From positions 124,001 to 188,000 of the forward strand of contig NZ_CP048029.1 in assembly GCF_011290485.1 (NCBI RefSeq): a stretch of DNA of 64,000 nt. The letters run 5' to 3'. The translations under genes were made by a program, and so were the position numbers. The notes under the pieces are model-generated. The model saw only the letters and a program-made list of their open reading frames with translations, searched no databases and was not told the DNA's origin. Shown here in pieces: positions 10,000-18,493 of the stretch. Origin of the DNA: Caldichromatium japonicum (GTDB lineage Bacteria > Pseudomonadota > Gammaproteobacteria > Chromatiales > Chromatiaceae). The number at the start of each line of letters is the position of its first letter. Positions within the stretch are counted from its first letter, which is position 1.

Positions 10000-10338
10000 T
10001 CAATAACCGCCCTTACGCTTGACCGCCGGCAGGCCCGCGATCTTGGTCCCCTGTTTGGTCGGGGCTAAGGGGAAGAGCTGATAGAGGTCCTTACTGGTGA
10101 GCTTGGTCCCCCAGACCTCGCTCATGTGTTTTAGGACCACCCGTTCCATTGGCTGGTTTTGGTTGTGGTTGATATATTCGTCGCGCAGGTAGTTGATCAC
10201 GTCCCAATGTTTGTCGGTCAATTCGATCCCTTCGATCTCGGCGAGCTTGCGCGCGACGTCTTCATCCCAGTCTAGATAGTTCACCAGATAGCCATTTTCA
10301 GTGGTTTCGATCGTCCGACCATTGACCTCGATGGCCAT
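10000..10338 (-). CDS. DsrC/TusE-family protein without cysteines
   Basis: A 112-residue protein with the DsrC/TusE fold signature: HWDVINYLRDEY in the middle and LFPLAPTKQGTKIAGLP near the end. True DsrC and TusE carry one or two C-terminal cysteines (pattern QAC...GLPKPTGCV) that bear sulfur as persulfide or trisulfide. Here QAC is QGT and the tail is AVKRKGGY, and the protein has no cysteine at all. It cannot carry sulfur in the known way, so a binding or regulatory role is more likely. ATG 10338 has a good GAGGAG site. Confidence 0.88.
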   Translation of the reverse strand: MAIEVNGRTIETTENGYLVNYLDWDEDVARKLAEIEGIELTDKHWDVINYLRDEYINHNQNQPMERVVLKHMSEVWGTKLTSKDLYQLFPLAPTKQGTKIAGLPAVKRKGGY

Positions 10339-10407
10339 ACGTACAACTCCTCGTCTGTCGTTGGCAGTTGATTGATGAAGGGCTGTTGGGCGCAAAGCGA
10401 ACCCAAC

Positions 10408-11655
10408 CTAGAGCAAAACCGCCACGATCGCCCCCGTCAGCAAGGTGGCGAGCGTGCCGGCGAGGATCGATTTCAATCCCAAGGCGACGATCTCGGGGCG
10501 ACGCTCGGGGGCGAGCGCCCCCAGCCCGCCGATCAAGATCCCCAGACTCCCGAGATTGGCAAAACCGCACAGTGCATAGATCAGGATGATCCGGCTGCGC
10601 TCGCTCAAGACCTCTGGGCCCAGCTTGGCGAGCTCCAGATAGGCGACCAGCTCGTTGAGGACGGTCTTGATCCCCATGAGCGCACCGGCGATCTTGGCCT
10701 CGGACCAGGGGATGCCGATCAGCCACATGACCGGCGCGATCACCCAGCCAAGCAGACGCTGTGCCGTCACTGGCTCGCCGCCCACTGCTGGCAAGAGGCC
10801 CAATGCCTGGTTGACCAGGCTGACCAAGGTCACCATGACAATCAGCATGGCGATGATATTGAGCCACAGCGGGATCGCCTCAAGGGTGCCGCGCGCGATG
10901 GCATCCATGGCGCTGTGTGCCGTGCGTTCGATGCGTGCAAGGGGTTCAGGCGCCTGTCCTTGGGGTTCGGGGATGAGGATGCCGGCGATGACCAGGGCCC
11001 CAGGCGCATTGATCAGGGAGGCGGTCAGGATATGGCCCAGGGCATCGGGGACGCTGTCCTTGAGCAGGCTGGCATAGAGCACCATCACGGTGCCGGCGAT
11101 GGTTGCCATGCCGCAGGCCATGACCCCGAAGAGGGCAGCGCGCGAGAGATGAGGCACATAAGGGCGGATCAACAGCGGCGCCTCGGTCATGCCGACGAAG
11201 ACATTGGCGGCGGCTGCCAGTCCCAGGGGTCCACCCGTCCCCAGGGTGTGGCGCAGCAGCCAGGCGAAGGCGCGCACGATGACCGGCAGGACCCGCCAAT
11301 GGAACAACAGGGCCGAGAGGGCGCTGATCACCAGGATCAGGGGCAGGGCGCGGAAGGCCAAGACAAAGCTGTTGTGCGGATAGCGGGTCTCGAAGGGTGC
11401 AGCCCCGCCGCCCAGATAGCCGAACACCAGCTCGGTACCCGCCTGGGTCGCGGTCTGGAGGGCGAGCACTGCTTGGTTGAGGATGAGAAAGGCGTCCTTG
11501 ACCCCTGGGAGCTTGAGCAGCGTCAAGGCCAGGATGAATTGCAGCCCGATCCCCGCCAGCACCAGGCGCCAGCGCACGCCGCGGCGGTTTTCGCTCAATA
11601 GCCAGGCGACGGCCAGGAGAACGGCTAGCCCGAGTAGGGGTTGCAGGCTGGTCAT
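10408..11655 (-). CDS. Concentrative nucleoside transporter (CNT/NupC family)
   Basis: A 415-residue multi-helix membrane protein. The motif FGVMACGMATIAGTVMVLYA and the segment FVGMTEAPLLIRPY are characteristic of CNT permeases, which import nucleosides with H+ or Na+. The substrate range cannot be read from sequence alone. The gene starts just inside the end of hslO (4-base overlap), so the two are probably transcribed together. Confidence 0.9.
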   Translation of the reverse strand: MTSLQPLLGLAVLLAVAWLLSENRRGVRWRLVLAGIGLQFILALTLLKLPGVKDAFLILNQAVLALQTATQAGTELVFGYLGGGAAPFETRYPHNSFVLAFRALPLILVISALSALLFHWRVLPVIVRAFAWLLRHTLGTGGPLGLAAAANVFVGMTEAPLLIRPYVPHLSRAALFGVMACGMATIAGTVMVLYASLLKDSVPDALGHILTASLINAPGALVIAGILIPEPQGQAPEPLARIERTAHSAMDAIARGTLEAIPLWLNIIAMLIVMVTLVSLVNQALGLLPAVGGEPVTAQRLLGWVIAPVMWLIGIPWSEAKIAGALMGIKTVLNELVAYLELAKLGPEVLSERSRIILIYALCGFANLGSLGILIGGLGALAPERRPEIVALGLKSILAGTLATLLTGAIVAVLL

Positions 11656-12527
11656 TGGTGGATCGCCGGCGGTTCATGATGGGGCATGCCGGCAAGGAGC
11701 TGATGGATATCCACGGGGTCAAAGCGATACTGCCGGTTGCAAAACTCGCAGATGATCTCGACAGCCCCCTGTTCGGCGAGCACCGCTCGAACCTCATCGG
11801 CATCGAGCAGGCGAAGCATCTCGGCGATCCGGGTACGCGAGCAGCTACAGCGGAATGCAACCGGCTCGGGCTCAAACAGCCTTATCCTCTCTTCATGAAA
11901 GAGCCGGTGGAGCAGGGTCTCGGTGGGTAGCTTGATCAGCTCGGCAGGCGTGAGGGTAGCGCTGAGAAGCCCCAAGCGCTGCCAGTCCTCATCGCTCGCC
12001 CCGCCCTCGGGTAGGCGCTGCAAGAGCAATCCAGCAGCGCGTTCGGCAGTGGCGGCAAGCCAGAAACGGGTGGGGATCTGTTCGGAATGGGCGAAATAAT
12101 GGGCAAGGGATTCGCTGAATCCTATCCCCAGCAGGGGCACCACGCCCTGGTAGGGCTGGCCGCGGCCCTGATCGATGGTGAGTACCAGGTGTCCGCTCCC
12201 GAACTGAGCCGCCAGGTCACCGCCAGCGGGGATCTCGCCCTCCCAGCGCGCCAAGCCGCGCAGGGTGCAGGCGTGGGTGGACTGGGCGACCAGGGTGCGG
12301 ATGGGACCCGAGCCCTGGACCTGGAGGATCAAGGAGCCATTGAACTTGATGGTGGCCGCGAGCAAGGCAACCGCCGCCAGCGCCTCGCCCAGACGTTCGG
12401 CCACTGGTCCAGGATAGGGATGGATCTGTTGGACTGCGCGCCAGCTTGCATCCAGATGCACCAGATTGCCGCGGATGCCCGCCTGTTCAAACACGAATCG
12501 CGCCAGGATGTCCGAATCGTTCATCAT
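11652..12527 (-). CDS. hslO: Hsp33 redox-regulated chaperone
   Basis: A 291-residue Hsp33. The zinc-binding redox switch is complete: CxC at Cys227/Cys229 and CxxC at Cys260/Cys263 (IICEFCNRQYRF). Under oxidative and heat stress these cysteines form disulfides and activate holdase activity in the cytoplasm. The end overlaps the nucleoside transporter start by four bases, and the phosphoesterase gene ends six bases upstream of its start. Confidence 0.94.
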   Translation of the reverse strand: MMNDSDILARFVFEQAGIRGNLVHLDASWRAVQQIHPYPGPVAERLGEALAAVALLAATIKFNGSLILQVQGSGPIRTLVAQSTHACTLRGLARWEGEIPAGGDLAAQFGSGHLVLTIDQGRGQPYQGVVPLLGIGFSESLAHYFAHSEQIPTRFWLAATAERAAGLLLQRLPEGGASDEDWQRLGLLSATLTPAELIKLPTETLLHRLFHEERIRLFEPEPVAFRCSCSRTRIAEMLRLLDADEVRAVLAEQGAVEIICEFCNRQYRFDPVDIHQLLAGMPHHEPPAIHQ

Positions 12528-12533
12528 CGAACC

Positions 12534-13370
12534 TCATGCAAGGGTCGCCAAGAATGTATCGACCGCCGGTTCCAGGGCCAATGCGCCGTCTAGGACCGCC
12601 GGTTCGAAATCGCGCCGCCATAAGGGCATCAACAACCGCGCTTGCCGCCATTCTTCGAACAGGATGCGCGCGATGGGACCGCCCTGGTCGATGAACCCGA
12701 GGTCCCAGAAATCGCGCTCGGCCTGGGTGCGGTCATAGGCAAAGCGCCGGATCTCCCATTGCCAGGCACCGCGGCTAAAGCTGAGCTGGGCCAGGCTTCC
12801 GCGCGGATCGCCATCGAAGGGCGAGCCGACCGAGCCGACATTGAGGATGGGAAGCCCGTCGAGCACCCGCGCCAAGGGGCGATGGGTATGAGCGGTGACG
12901 AAGAGCGCCAGGTCAGGCGGCAGGGTCCCGCGCAGCGTCTCGTCCGGCAGATCGGCGGTGATCCCCTCGCGATTGCTGAGCATGGTGCCGTGCGTGACAT
13001 GTACCCAGCTCTGCTCAGTGGCGGCATGGAAACACAGATGATCCGGCCAGCCTTGCAGGGCATCGAGCCGCGGTTGGATCTGTTGATAGGTCCAGTCGGC
13101 GAAACGGCGCATCTCGGCCTCGAGCCCATTGCGGGGCGGCTCGCGTCCACAGCGCTGGACCCAAACCTCGTGATTGCCGCGGACCGGCAACCAGCCGTGC
13201 GCGCCTCGCAGGGTGTCGAAGCGTTCGAGACAGGCCAGGCTGCTAGGTCCGCGATTGATCAGATCGCCGGCCATGATCACCAGGTCCGGGCCCCAGCCGA
13301 GGATCAACTCGATGGCTGCCTCAAACGCTGGCAGATTGCCCTGGACATCTGAAAAGACGATGACCTTCAT
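12534..13370 (-). CDS. Metallophosphoesterase
   Basis: A 278-residue calcineurin-like phosphoesterase with motifs FSDVQGN (7-13), GDLINRGP near 46, GNHE near 79 and a late TAHTHRP. The first motif has Gln where many have His (DxH becomes DxQ), as in the YfcE/ApaH-like group that handles nucleotides or phosphodiesters. The substrate is not determined. The start overlaps the end of the upstream thiamine-binding-family gene by four bases. Confidence 0.85.
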   Translation of the reverse strand: MKVIVFSDVQGNLPAFEAAIELILGWGPDLVIMAGDLINRGPSSLACLERFDTLRGAHGWLPVRGNHEVWVQRCGREPPRNGLEAEMRRFADWTYQQIQPRLDALQGWPDHLCFHAATEQSWVHVTHGTMLSNREGITADLPDETLRGTLPPDLALFVTAHTHRPLARVLDGLPILNVGSVGSPFDGDPRGSLAQLSFSRGAWQWEIRRFAYDRTQAERDFWDLGFIDQGGPIARILFEEWRQARLLMPLWRRDFEPAVLDGALALEPAVDTFLATLA

Positions 13371-13690
13371 GGGCCATCCGCAGGCGGTGCATCGAGCCGA
13401 GCGCGCACTGACTCGATCTTGCTGGTCAATCGGCCCGGAGGTCCCTCGCGGATGTCGAACTTGGCCACGGCATAGACCCGTTTGGCGCCCATGTCGGCTA
13501 GGATCGTTTGGGCCCGCTCGATCAGGGCAAGGGCTTCGGGGAGGGTCTCGGTCTCCACTTGAGTGCCCATCGGCGAGAGATGATGGGGAAGGCCGGTCTC
13601 CTGGATCATCGCGATCACAGGTGCGACAAAGCGGCTGAGGCTGACGCCCTGATCGAGGGGAAAGAGGCTTAGGTCAAGGATCACGGACAT
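13367..13690 (-). CDS. MTH1187/YkoF-type thiamine-binding family protein
   Basis: A 107-residue protein of the UPF0045/MTH1187 family: start MSVILDLSLFPLDQGVSLSRFV and motif HHLSPMGTQVETE, typical of small ferredoxin-fold proteins, some of which bind thiamine. The biological role in proteobacteria is unclear. It overlaps the phosphoesterase gene by four bases, implying coupling. Confidence 0.85.
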   Translation of the reverse strand: MSVILDLSLFPLDQGVSLSRFVAPVIAMIQETGLPHHLSPMGTQVETETLPEALALIERAQTILADMGAKRVYAVAKFDIREGPPGRLTSKIESVRARLDAPPADGP

Positions 13691-13927
13691 GGATCGGGCT
13701 CCAAGCGACCGCGCCGCCCAAACCCACGGCCCTCAGGCTGATTCCAGTCGTCATGTGAGGCCGGGCGCACGCCATGCAGGGGTGTATAGAGGATAACATG
13801 AGAGCCCACCAAGACCGGGCGCACACCCCAAGGCATCCCGAGCTGGGGGCAGGGTGCTGCCTGGATCGATACCAAGGGGTAGCGAATGATCCAGTAAGAC
13901 CCGGCTGCGCCCGGCCCCAAGACCGCC

Positions 13928-16219
13928 TTAGACGCTCAAGTCTTCTGCGGCCTCCTTGAGGTCGCGCAGCTGCCCGTTGATCTCGAATGCCAGGCGGCCA
14001 TCGCGCATCAGGAGACGCACCCGTCCGCCGTTGACCAGCTCGCCGAACAAGAGCTCACTGGCCAGCGGCCTTTTGATGTGCTGCTGGATGACCCGCGCCA
14101 TGGGGCGGGCGCCCATCTTGGGGTCATAGCCGGTATCGGCAAGCCACTGCCGGACGTCCTGATCGACCAGGAGTGCCACCTTTTTCTCTTCGAGCTGCTG
14201 TTCGAGCTCGAAGATGAACTTGTTGACGACATTCAGGATGGTCTCAGGGCTTAAGGGTTTGAATTGGACGACGGCATCGAGCCGGTTGCGAAACTCAGGT
14301 GTGAAATAACGCTTAAGCGCCTCTAGACCATCGGTCGAGTGATCCTGTTCAGTAAAGCCGATCGAGCGGCGCGAGATCTCCTCGGCCCCGGCATTGGTGG
14401 TCATGACCAGGACCACATTGCGGAAATCGGCCTTGCGCCCGTTGTTGTCGGTGAGCGTCCCATGATCCATGACCTGTAAGAGCAGGTTGAAGACATCCGG
14501 ATGCGCCTTTTCGATCTCATCGAGCAGGAGCACCGCATGCGTGTGTTTATTGATCGCCTCGGTGAGCAGCCCGCCCTGATCGAAACCCACATAGCCGGGC
14601 GGTGCGCCGATCAGACGCGAGACCGTATGACGCTCCATGTATTCGGACATGTCGAAGCGCAGAAGCTCCATCCCCAGGATCCGGGCGAGCTGGCGGGTGA
14701 CCTCGGTCTTGCCCACGCCGGTCGGTCCGGTAAACAGGAAGGAGCCGATGGGCTTTTCGAGATGCCCCAAGCCCGCCCGGTTCATGCGGATGGCGGAGGT
14801 CAAGACCTCGATCGCCTCGTCCTGGCCAAAGACCACCATCTTGAGGTCGCGATCGAGGTTTTTGAGCGCCTCGGCATCCGACAGCGAGACCCGCTTGGGC
14901 GGGATGCGGGCAATCTTAGCGACGATCGCCTCGACGTCGGCGATATCGATGCGCTTTTTGCGCTTGGAGGCAGGCAGGAGCTGAACGGCGGCGCCGGCCT
15001 CATCGATGACGTCGATCGCCTTGTCGGGCAGATGCCGGTCATTGATATAGCGGGCCGAGAGCTCAGCTGCCGCGCGCAGCGCCGGCTGTGTATAACTGAC
15101 CTGATGATGCAATTCGAAGCGGGATTTCAGACCCTTGAGGATCTCGATGGTCTCTTCGACCGAGGGCTCCTCGATGTCGATCTTCTGGAAGCGGCGGGCG
15201 AGCGCCCGGTCCTTTTCAAAGATCCCGCGGTATTCCTGATAGGTGGTCGAGCCGATGCATCTAAGTTCGCCCGAAGCCAAGACTGGCTTGATCAGGTTGG
15301 AGGCGTCCATGACACCGCCCGAGGCGGCGCCTGCGCCGATCAGGGTATGGATCTCGTCGATGAACAGGATGGCATTGGGTTGGCGCTTGAGCTGGGCGAG
15401 CACAGATTTCAGGCGTTTTTCAAAATCGCCGCGATACTTGGTCCCCGCCACCAGACCGCCGAGATCCAGGGCATAGATCACGGCATTGGCCAAGACCTCT
15501 GGGACCTCGTCATCGACGATCTTTTTCGCCAGCCCCTCGGCGATCGCCGTCTTGCCAACCCCTGCCTCACCGACGAACAACGGATTATTTTTGCGCCGCC
15601 GGCACAGGATCTGGATGGTACGCTCGATCTCGCGCGTGCGTCCGATCAGCGGGTCGATACGACCGATGCGCGCCAGCTCATTGAGATTGGTGGCAAAGCT
15701 CTCCAGCGGACTGGTATTTTCCCGCTCCTCAGCGCGCGCCTCATCTTGTTCCGCCGCGGGGTTCTCCTCGGGTTGGTTTTCGCCTGGGACCTTGGAGATC
15801 CCATGCGAGATGTAATTCACGACATCTAGGCGGGTGATGTCCTGCTGATGCAAGAAATAGACTGCCTGTGAATCCTGTTCGCTGAAGATGGCGACCAAGA
15901 GATTGGCGCCGGTGACCTCCTTTTTGCCCGCCGATTGCACATGGAAAACGGCGCGCTGGAGGACGCGCTGAAACCCTAGGGTCGGCTGCGTATCCCGGTC
16001 CTCATTGGGCGGGATGCGCGGTGTGGTCTCGTCGATGAAGGCTGTGATCTCGCGCCGCAGCCGCTCGGAATCGGCACCGCAGGCCCGCAGCACCCGCGCA
16101 GCACTGGGATCGCTGAGCAGCGATAGGAGCATATGCTCTACGGTGATGTACTCGTGATGCTTGGCGCGTGCCTCGCGGAAGGCCCGGTTTAAGGTGTATT
16201 CGAGTTCTTTGCTCAGCAT
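13928..16219 (-). CDS. clpA: ClpA, ATPase subunit of ClpAP protease
   Basis: A 763-residue ClpA with two N-terminal Clp repeats (to about residue 145), a first AAA+ domain with Walker A GEAGVGKT (217-224) and Walker B FIDEIH, and a second with GPTGVGKT (498-505). It unfolds substrates and feeds them to ClpP. clpS is 56 bp upstream and cspD is divergent beyond that, the same arrangement as E. coli. The 237 bp after its stop hold no convincing gene. Confidence 0.97.
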   Translation of the reverse strand: MLSKELEYTLNRAFREARAKHHEYITVEHMLLSLLSDPSAARVLRACGADSERLRREITAFIDETTPRIPPNEDRDTQPTLGFQRVLQRAVFHVQSAGKKEVTGANLLVAIFSEQDSQAVYFLHQQDITRLDVVNYISHGISKVPGENQPEENPAAEQDEARAEERENTSPLESFATNLNELARIGRIDPLIGRTREIERTIQILCRRRKNNPLFVGEAGVGKTAIAEGLAKKIVDDEVPEVLANAVIYALDLGGLVAGTKYRGDFEKRLKSVLAQLKRQPNAILFIDEIHTLIGAGAASGGVMDASNLIKPVLASGELRCIGSTTYQEYRGIFEKDRALARRFQKIDIEEPSVEETIEILKGLKSRFELHHQVSYTQPALRAAAELSARYINDRHLPDKAIDVIDEAGAAVQLLPASKRKKRIDIADVEAIVAKIARIPPKRVSLSDAEALKNLDRDLKMVVFGQDEAIEVLTSAIRMNRAGLGHLEKPIGSFLFTGPTGVGKTEVTRQLARILGMELLRFDMSEYMERHTVSRLIGAPPGYVGFDQGGLLTEAINKHTHAVLLLDEIEKAHPDVFNLLLQVMDHGTLTDNNGRKADFRNVVLVMTTNAGAEEISRRSIGFTEQDHSTDGLEALKRYFTPEFRNRLDAVVQFKPLSPETILNVVNKFIFELEQQLEEKKVALLVDQDVRQWLADTGYDPKMGARPMARVIQQHIKRPLASELLFGELVNGGRVRLLMRDGRLAFEINGQLRDLKEAAEDLSV

Positions 16220-16275
16220 CGGCCTGTACCCAGGGTTGATTAAACGACGGGCGGATTGTGCGATAACTTGCGATC

Positions 16276-16599
16276 CTAGGCCTCTTCCATGGTACAGAGC
16301 AGGGGATGCTGGTGGCCGCGCGCATAGTCGTTGACCTGCGCCACCTTCGTCTCCGCGATCTCTTTGGTAAAGACACCGCAGACCCCAACCCCCCGGGTGT
16401 GCACATGCAGCATGACCTGGGTCGCCCGTTCCCGGCTCATCCCAAAAAAGGTCTCAAGGACCTCGACGACGAAATCCATGGGGGTGTAGTCATCATTCAA
16501 CAAAAACACCTTATAAAAAGGCGGGCGGCGCAGCTTGGGACGTGCCTCCTGCACCCCCAGACCCGATTCGCGCTCCTCGCCGAGTCGCCGATTGCTCAT
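16276..16599 (-). CDS. clpS: ClpS adaptor protein
   Basis: A 107-residue ClpS that binds the ClpA N-domain and delivers N-degron substrates. The signature [20 protein letters not shown] and the later HxxGxGVCG element ([19 protein letters not shown]) are intact, including the residues lining the N-degron pocket. It precedes clpA in the same direction. Confidence 0.96.
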   Translation of the reverse strand: MSNRRLGEERESGLGVQEARPKLRRPPFYKVFLLNDDYTPMDFVVEVLETFFGMSRERATQVMLHVHTRGVGVCGVFTKEIAETKVAQVNDYARGHQHPLLCTMEEA

Positions 16600-16738
16600 G
16601 ATGCCAAACTCTCATCAAGATAAAAGCCACGCTTGACGGCGCATGCACGTTGAACCCACCCCTTAGTCCCGACCTATGCGATAGCGCTGACCGGCTAGGA
16701 GAAGATGGGGCCGCGCAGTTGGGTTAAACAATGCACAT

Positions 16739-16766
16739 TTGCTCATAGAAATCAAGTCACTATACT
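16739..16766 (+). promoter_or_regulatory. Candidate sigma-70 promoter of cspD
   Basis: A -35-like TTGCTC (16739-16744) and a -10 TATACT (16761-16766) are separated by 16 bp, about 127 bp before the cspD start. The transcript would carry a long leader of about 120 nt, as cold-shock mRNAs often do. Confidence 0.45.
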
Positions 16767-16825
16767 AGGCCTGCGTCGTTTCGGGCCTGGCTGGCAGAAA
16801 CGGCGTCATTCATGACAATGACAAA

Positions 16826-16844
16826 CCGCTCGTTGCATGAGCGG
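16826..16844 (+). promoter_or_regulatory. Stem-loop in the cspD leader
   Basis: A perfect 6-bp stem CCGCTC/GAGCGG with a 7-nt loop lies in the presumed 5' leader, 48 bp before the cspD start codon. Role unknown; leader structures commonly control cold-shock genes. Confidence 0.35.
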
Positions 16845-16892
16845 GTGTGACCTAACCAACCAAAAGGGGTATCTCATCAGAGGAGTCGCACG

Positions 16893-17117
16893 ATGGTGAC
16901 GGGAGTGGTGAAGTGGTTTAACAATGCCAAGGGCTATGGGTTCGTGCAACCCGATGGTCTGGATGAAGACGTCTTCGTCCATTTCTCGGCGATCGAGATG
17001 GAGGGCTATAAGACCTTGCGCGAAGGGCAAAAGGTCGAGTTCGAGCTCAGTGAAGGGCCCAAGGGTCTACATGCCGTCCATGTCCATCGGCTGACTGACT
17101 CTATACCTGCGCGTTGA
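16893..17117 (+). CDS. cspD: Cold-shock-domain protein, CspD-like
   Basis: A 74-residue single cold-shock domain with the RNA-binding motifs KGYGFV (RNP1) and DVFVHF (RNP2). Position divergent from clpS-clpA matches E. coli cspD, whose product inhibits replication in stationary phase. The start ATG has an AGAGGAG site six bases upstream. The family call is secure; the CspD subtype rests on synteny. Confidence 0.9.
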   Translation: MVTGVVKWFNNAKGYGFVQPDGLDEDVFVHFSAIEMEGYKTLREGQKVEFELSEGPKGLHAVHVHRLTDSIPAR

Positions 17118-17125
17118 ATCCACGC

Positions 17126-17148
17126 CCCGCGTCCTTGCTGGGCGCGGG
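17126..17148. terminator. Bidirectional hairpin between cspD and icd
   Basis: CCCGCG (17126-17131) pairs with CGCGGG (17143-17148) around an 11-nt loop, in the 33-bp gap between two convergent genes. A short T-containing tract follows (TCTTA). It probably serves as a shared terminator. Confidence 0.5.
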
Positions 17149-17150
17149 TC

Positions 17151-18413
17151 TTATGACGGCATCTGGGCAATCACCGCCGATCCAAATTCCGAACAACTCA
17201 GCTTAGTTGCCCCCTCCATGAGCCGATGCAGGTCATAGGTCACGGTTTTGGCGGCGATGGCCCCCTCCATACCCTGAATGATCAGATCAGCGGCCTCGAC
17301 CCAACCCAGGTGACGCAGCATCATTTCGGCAGACAGGATCAATGACCCGGGATTGACCTGGTCCTTGCCGGCATATTTCGGTGCCGTGCCGTGGGTGGCC
17401 TCAAACATCGCCACGGTATCCGAGAGATTGGCACCCGGTGCCATGCCGATCCCCCCCACCTGGGCGGCCAGTGCATCCGAGATATAGTCGCCGTTGAGGT
17501 TGAGGGTGGCGATCACATCATAGTCCTTGGGGCGCAGTAGGATCTGCTGCAAGAAGGCATCGGCGATGGCGTCCTTGATGACGATCTCGCGCCCGGTCTT
17601 GGGATTCTTGAAGGCGCACCAAGGACTGCCGTCGATCTCGGTCGCCCCAAACTCGCGTTTGGCCAGGGCATAGCCCCAGTCGCGGAAGGCCCCCTCGGTG
17701 AACTTCATGATGTTGCCCTTATGCACCAGGGTCACCGAGGCGCGATCATTGTCGATGGCATACTGGATCGCCTTGCGCACCAGGCGCTCGGTTCCCTCTT
17801 GCGAGACCGGCTTCACCCCAATGCCGGAGGTTTGGGGGAAACGGATCTTGGTTACCCCCATCTCGCGCTGCAAAAAGTCGATGACCTTGCGTGCCCCCTC
17901 TGAGCCTGCCGGCCATTCGATCCCGGCATAGATGTCTTCGGAGTTTTCGCGAAAGATCACCATGTCGGTATGCTCGGGCTCCTTCAGTGGGCTCGGCGTT
18001 CCCTTGAAGTAGCGCACTGGCCTGAGACAGACATAGAGATCCAGCTCCTGGCGCAGGGTGACATTGAGCGAGCGGATCCCGCCGCCGACCGGGGTGGTAA
18101 GCGGTCCCTTGATCGAGGCCAGGAAGCGCTTGACGGCATCCAGTGTCTCATCGGGCAGCCAGACATCCGGGCCATAGACGCGGGTCGCCTTTTCCCCAGC
18201 ATAGACCTCCATCCACTGGATCTGGCGCTGGCCGTCGTAGGCCTTCTCGACCGCGGCATCGACCACGCGGCGCATGACAGGGGTGATGTCGATGCCGATG
18301 CCGTCGCCCTCGATGAAAGGGATGATCGGGCGGTCTGGGACCGCAAGCGAGCCGTCTGCAGCGACCTGGATGGGTTCTCCTTGGGTTGGGACCTGGATCT
18401 TGGCGTAGTGCAT
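17151..18413 (-). CDS. icd: NADP-dependent isocitrate dehydrogenase
   Basis: A 420-residue Icd that oxidatively decarboxylates isocitrate to 2-oxoglutarate in the TCA cycle. Family blocks include [15 protein letters not shown], the substrate-site [14 protein letters not shown] (with the serine phosphorylated in E. coli) and the NADP-site [16 protein letters not shown] 18413 has a GGAGAG site; an in-frame start 18 bp upstream is less likely. Confidence 0.96.
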   Translation of the reverse strand: MHYAKIQVPTQGEPIQVAADGSLAVPDRPIIPFIEGDGIGIDITPVMRRVVDAAVEKAYDGQRQIQWMEVYAGEKATRVYGPDVWLPDETLDAVKRFLASIKGPLTTPVGGGIRSLNVTLRQELDLYVCLRPVRYFKGTPSPLKEPEHTDMVIFRENSEDIYAGIEWPAGSEGARKVIDFLQREMGVTKIRFPQTSGIGVKPVSQEGTERLVRKAIQYAIDNDRASVTLVHKGNIMKFTEGAFRDWGYALAKREFGATEIDGSPWCAFKNPKTGREIVIKDAIADAFLQQILLRPKDYDVIATLNLNGDYISDALAAQVGGIGMAPGANLSDTVAMFEATHGTAPKYAGKDQVNPGSLILSAEMMLRHLGWVEAADLIIQGMEGAIAAKTVTYDLHRLMEGATKLSCSEFGSAVIAQMPS

Positions 18414-18493
18414 CGATAACTCTCCGTTCAATCCAAAGGCTTCATGCTATCACCCGAGATGAGGGTCGAGTATGCAGCGCCTATCCCACTCGG

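Noticed and set aside
10372..11601. 409-codon plus-strand ORF opposite the nucleoside transporter
   Set aside because: Gln/Asp/Gly-rich low-complexity translation caused by the codon pattern of the real gene on the other strand.
13691..13920. Minus-strand frame of 79 codons between clpA and the thiamine-binding-family gene
   Set aside because: Only a TTG start, no ribosome site and no recognisable domain; the gap is left as non-coding.
14501..15829. 442-codon plus-strand ORF opposite clpA
   Set aside because: Shadow frame; clpA on the minus strand accounts for every base with full domain structure.
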